Shown here one piece after another: positions 60,334 through 64,000 of a DNA stretch of 64,000 nt; position 1 is the stretch's first letter, and each line of letters begins with the position of its first letter. The stretch is from Podospora comata (taxonomy: Eukaryota > Ascomycota > Sordariomycetes > Sordariales > Podosporaceae), in assembly GCA_017354895.1 (NCBI GenBank), contig CP071496.1, forward strand, positions 1,426,001-1,490,000. Direction: 5' to 3'. The notes under the pieces were generated by a model. The model made no database searches. It was not told where the DNA came from and saw only the letters and a program-made list of their open reading frames with translations. The position numbers and the translations under genes were made by a program.

Positions 60334-62489
60334 ATGGCGACCACGACGGACTCGAGTAGCGGCAACCGTGACATCAGTGAATGGCGGTCAATTGTCACAC
60401 TCATTGTGTTCGTCATTACCAGTAAGTGTATATACCGTTCATAGTATTCTGGCAAGGGCACCAGCTAACTCAACTCTAAATAGATGTTGTGGTTCTATTT
60501 CCGTTTCATATTCCCTTCTGCATTCCTCGGTGGCTTTACAACGGTTTTCTAGGGGCGCTAAGCTCCATGCGCATCATCTCGCCCCGCAACAAGACTCAAG
60601 GGACAAGCTCACCATGGGTGCGGTTACGGTTCTCAATGAATATTGTGACGGCACCTGTGATTGCCGATCTTTTTCTGCTGGCCATAAAAGCCATCGGTGG
60701 CAAGGAGGTCAAGGATGGAACCGTTGGAGCGGACCATATCCACCCTATCGATATCATGGTCTTTTTCATCACCCTCGCCTATATCGCCATATCCATCGAC
60801 GCATCAGGGCTTATTCGATATCTGGCCTTCAGGGTGCTGCAATGGGGCGGGAAGGTCGGACATCGTCTGTTCTTCTACCTCTACCTCTTCTTTTTCGGCA
60901 TAGGCAGCTTTGTTGGCAACGATCCCATCATCTTGTCTGGGACAGCTTTCTTAGCCTACATGACGCGCGTTTCGAGCAACATTGTTCACCCTAGGGCCTG
61001 GATATATACTCAGTTTGCCGTGGCCAATATTGCCTCTGCTATCCTCGTGTCGTCCAATCCGACGAATTTGGTCTTGGCTGGCGCTTTCAAAATACGCTTC
61101 ATCGACTACACGGCCAATATGGTGGTCCCTGTGATCATCACAGCGATCGTGCTCTTCCCCTTCCTGCTGTATATCGTCTTCGCCAGCGAATCTCTGATCC
61201 CTGTCGAGATCAAAATGCACGAGCTTCCGGAAGATGCAAGGGGCAAAAAGCCAGTAAACCCCAACATTCCCAATGCGAGGGGAACGGCAGAACAACAGGA
61301 GGATGAGCCAGGGGAGCAAGGAAAGCTTTTGTCTCTGGAAGAGATCATGAATCCTTTTCTTGACAAGCGTGGTGCGGGATTCGGGGCAGCCATCATGGCA
61401 TTGGCTCTGGTCTCAGTTTTGTCTCTTAATGCTGCGTCACAAAACCTTCCAGAGGGCGTTGTCCTGCAAGTATACTGGGTGACATTACCAGCGGCTTTCA
61501 TCATGCTCATCTGGGACTTGGCATTTGGCTGGCTTCATCGCCATGAAACACGTGAGATTGCTCGGGAAGGTCGAAAACAAGTTGAAGAAGCAAAAGCGGA
61601 GCAGGCACGTCTTCAGAGGGAAGAACTGGAACTCGCCGCTTCCCAGGGAGGGGATCAAGTGGTAAGCGTCACCGGGAACGACGTTTCCGGCATTGGAAGT
61701 GATTCAGAAATCGTCAAATCCCAAAGCACTACAATCGATGAGAAGAAGGAAGCTTCTCTGGAGAAAGATACACCACCGACCGAAGCCGCAACCAAGACCA
61801 ACAATTCAGACCAACGAACACTTTCGTCAGTTGCCAGAGATGCATACAGATGGTCACAAGAGACCTTCCCCACCGCTACCGCGGTTCTCTCTCACCTACC
61901 CTATGCGTTGATCCCTTTTGCATTTGCAATGTTCATTCTGGTTCAAGCGCTGGTCACGAAAGGTTGGGTAGAGGTCTTCGCCAAGGGATGGGATCACTGG
62001 GTGAACAAGACCGGAACAGTTGGTGCCATAGGAGGCATGGGCTTTCTCTCGGTCATTCTCTGCAACGTATGTGATTACCTGCTTAGCTGCAATTTCGCTT
62101 AGCTTTACTGACTTGAAATCCAACAGTTTTCGGGTACCAACATTGGAACTACCATCCTATTATCACGCATTATCCAATCATGGCTCAGGCTTCATGATGC
62201 CAGCGGGATTCCCATCAGTGAACGAACGTACTACGCTACGATCTACAGCATGGCCCTTGGCGTTAATTACGGGGCTTTCAGCACGGCCATCAGTGCCTCT
62301 CTCGCCGGGTTACTCTGGCGTGATATTCTAGCCAAGAAGCATATTCACGTCAGGCGACTTGACTTTGCGCGGGTAAATCTTCCGATCATTGCGATTGCCA
62401 TGAGTGTGGGCTGTGCCGTCCTGATTGGTGAGATTTACATTATCAGGAGTGACTGGCCTTTTGACATAGTACCAGTTCTTGAGGAGTAG
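60334..62489 (+). CDS. ArsB/NhaD-superfamily ion permease
   Basis: Exons are 60334-60421, 60484-62066 and 62127-62489, giving 677 aa in frame. About 11-12 TM segments are arranged in two halves around a large hydrophilic loop (about residues 390-480, highly charged with KQVEEAKAEQARLQREELEL). Family features are IHPIDIMVFFITLAYIAIS, GSFVGNDPIILSGTAF, the NPTNLVLAGAF discontinuous-helix motif, and in the second half FSGTNIGTTILLSRI with SMALGVNYGAFS. The substrate could be arsenite, sodium or an organic anion; no arsenate reductase or regulator is nearby. The gene is intact. The loop insertion is typical of fungal members. Confidence 0.9.
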
Positions 62490-62919
62490 CATCATAGACA
62501 TTCGCATTTTCGATAGACTAATAGCATTATTGCATTCGGTTGTTTACCTACCTAGCGTTGCTAGCCCTAGCGGTTATTGGGGGTAGTCACTTCGGCCCGT
62601 TCCCCATGCAGATGCAAGAGAATCAGGGAAACTGACTCAGCTAACCTGCAGCTTAACCCAGATAATAATTTCTTCTTTCAAGCCTACTCGCCATCGCATT
62701 CTCGTCGTTCTTTTCTTGATTAGGTGCCTCATCGGTTTCGAAGGGCTGCTTATCTCGCTCTTTCATGCACATCAGCCTCGCACTCGTGCTTATCGTCTCA
62801 CGAACCAAAAATATCTCACCACCTGACTCCCTTCACTCAGCATCTTCTTTCCACTAAAATATGTATCCGTCTCAATTGCACTGACTTGACAACCGCCCTA
62901 TACAATTATCTCAGTCAAA
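62490..62919. other. Intergenic
   Basis: 3' end of the permease gene and promoter of the nucleoside hydrolase gene; TTACCTACCTAG lies at 62544-62555. Confidence 0.45.
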
Positions 62920-64000
62920 ATGTCCCGGCCCCGATACCCCTTTTTGTTTTTCGTCCTTAGCTTGCTATTGTTCCCTAGCTCTTCACTTCAGAACAGCAGC
63001 CCAAGATCAACCACCAGCCAACCAAAGATAATCCTCGACAACGACTGGAACCCCACCGCGTTCATCGCTTTCCTGCTCCCTTTATACTACAACTACACTG
63101 TCCTCGGCTTAGCCTCCGACACAGCCAACTCCTGGGCACTCCAAACCGGCCTTCACGCTCTCGCCTCTCTCGAGATTGCCTCCTTGTCGTCTTGCATCCC
63201 TGTTTACAAGGGGTCTGACTACCCGCTTCTGCAAACAGCACATACCTTTCAAACCTATGAGCTCCTCCACGGTGAGCTACCGTGGAAGGGTGTCTTTGCG
63301 AAGGAGAACACCACCAATGAGAAATTGGGAAATGATCCTACCTCTGGTGACCCACGAAGAGTGGTGAAAGAAGCTTTTACTACTAAGGGATATTATGGAT
63401 ACCCCAATGTGAGCTTCGCCGAGGGCTCAGCAGCGGAGTTTATGGTCAAGGCCGTGAGGGAGAATCCAGGGCAGGTAAGCATATTCTCGGCAGGGGCCCT
63501 GACGAATGTCGCGCTGGCGGTGAGGCTTGATGAGGACTTCGCGAAGAACACAGCTGGGTTGTATATCATGGGAGGGTATGTGGACAGGTTCATGGAGCAG
63601 GCTATAGGGGATGTGTTGAGAGCGGATTTGGTCTCGGATGTGAGTTAAGTGCTGAAACATGTTAGACTAAGACTTGACACTGACATGCCGCGGGTGGGGG
63701 ATAGATCAACTTTATCGTTGACCCTGAAGCAACCAAGATTGCGCTTACGGCTGACTTTCCGAACATCACGCTTGTGGCTAATTCTGCTAATGGGGTGATA
63801 CCGAATCAGGCGTTTCTTAATGAGTTGGTGGCGGTGAATGACAACCCTTTGAGTAGATTGGTCAGGGCGAACCAGCCTACTTATCTGCCGTTTTGGGATG
63901 AGACTGCCGCGGCTGTGATGGTTGATCGTGAGGCGGTTGTGTTGGATGAAGTGGAAGGTACGGTTTCCCAATCCGATTTTGGAAAGAACAAGGGTTTGCT
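62920..64000 (+). CDS. Secreted inosine-uridine-type nucleoside hydrolase, 3' end beyond window
   Basis: Exons are 62920-63639 and 63705 onward; the sequence is still open or enters an intron (GTACGG at about 63958) when the window ends. A signal peptide (MSRPRYPFLFFVLSLLLFP) opens the protein. The nucleoside-hydrolase start ILDNDWNPTAFIAFLLPL keeps DND but lacks the later DD of the bacterial/protozoan DxDxxxDD calcium site, as in a secreted fungal subfamily I recall. VLGLASDTANSWALQTGLHALASLE, VSIFSAGALTNVALAVR, then YIMGGYVD and DINFIVDPEATKIAL follow the fold order. Ribosidase activity is plausible but the metal site is atypical. Confidence 0.87.

Overview
The window reads as nuclear DNA of a filamentous ascomycete, most likely a Sordariomycete (Sordariales-like). 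The reasons are: about 27 protein-coding loci on both strands with long spacers; mostly short introns (about 50-140 nt) with GT donors, CTAAC-like branch points and YAG acceptors; two intron-containing tRNA genes; and typical fungal families (Zn2Cys6 regulator, MFS porters, copper amine oxidase, homocitrate synthase of the aminoadipate lysine pathway). All functions are assigned by recognising motifs and family sequence patterns; no database search was possible.

Layout. 1-11 kb: 3' part of a Trf4/5 non-canonical poly(A) polymerase, a sugar-type MFS transporter, an aldo-keto reductase, tRNA-Arg(CCU) and a DHA1-type MFS transporter. 11.6-18 kb: a decayed fructosamine-kinase-like gene, tRNA-Glu(CUC) and two hypothetical genes. 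19-26.5 kb: a seven-pass membrane protein with a repeat-bearing tail, a copper amine oxidase behind a cluster of GATA sites, and a secreted eqolisin-like protein. 27-33 kb: a small secreted protein, a frame-disrupted F-box/CxxC protein and a Zn2Cys6 transcription factor. 33-41.3 kb: fumarylacetoacetase, a degenerate RNase H-fold gene, a short-chain dehydrogenase, a 21-nt-periodic repeat, a broken eqolisin-like gene and a hotdog thioesterase. 41.9-51 kb: TFIIH subunit Tfb2, a TM/low-complexity protein, a TANGO2-type NRDE protein and homocitrate synthase with an upstream TGACTCA element. 52.6-64 kb: an Arg-rich DUF8035-like protein, a small secreted Cys protein, an AT-rich gene-poor stretch, a seven-TM protein divergent from an ArsB/NhaD-type permease, and a nucleoside hydrolase cut by the window end.

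There is no obvious biosynthetic cluster. Metabolic genes (amine oxidation, tyrosine breakdown, lysine synthesis, sugar uptake) are scattered singly, as is usual for core fungal chromosomes.

The main peculiarity is that six loci (11.65, 28, 35.2, 39.3, 41.0 and 45.4 kb) each carry one or more single-base reading-frame breaks, often in short homopolymers, while the long metabolic, regulatory and transport genes are clean. Two of the broken genes have also lost catalytic residues, which argues for real decay in at least part of the set; assembly indels remain a live alternative. Other points of interest are two probable GC-AG introns, a 17-nt micro-exon inside a zinc cluster, and the 21-nt periodic palindromic array at 38.3 kb.
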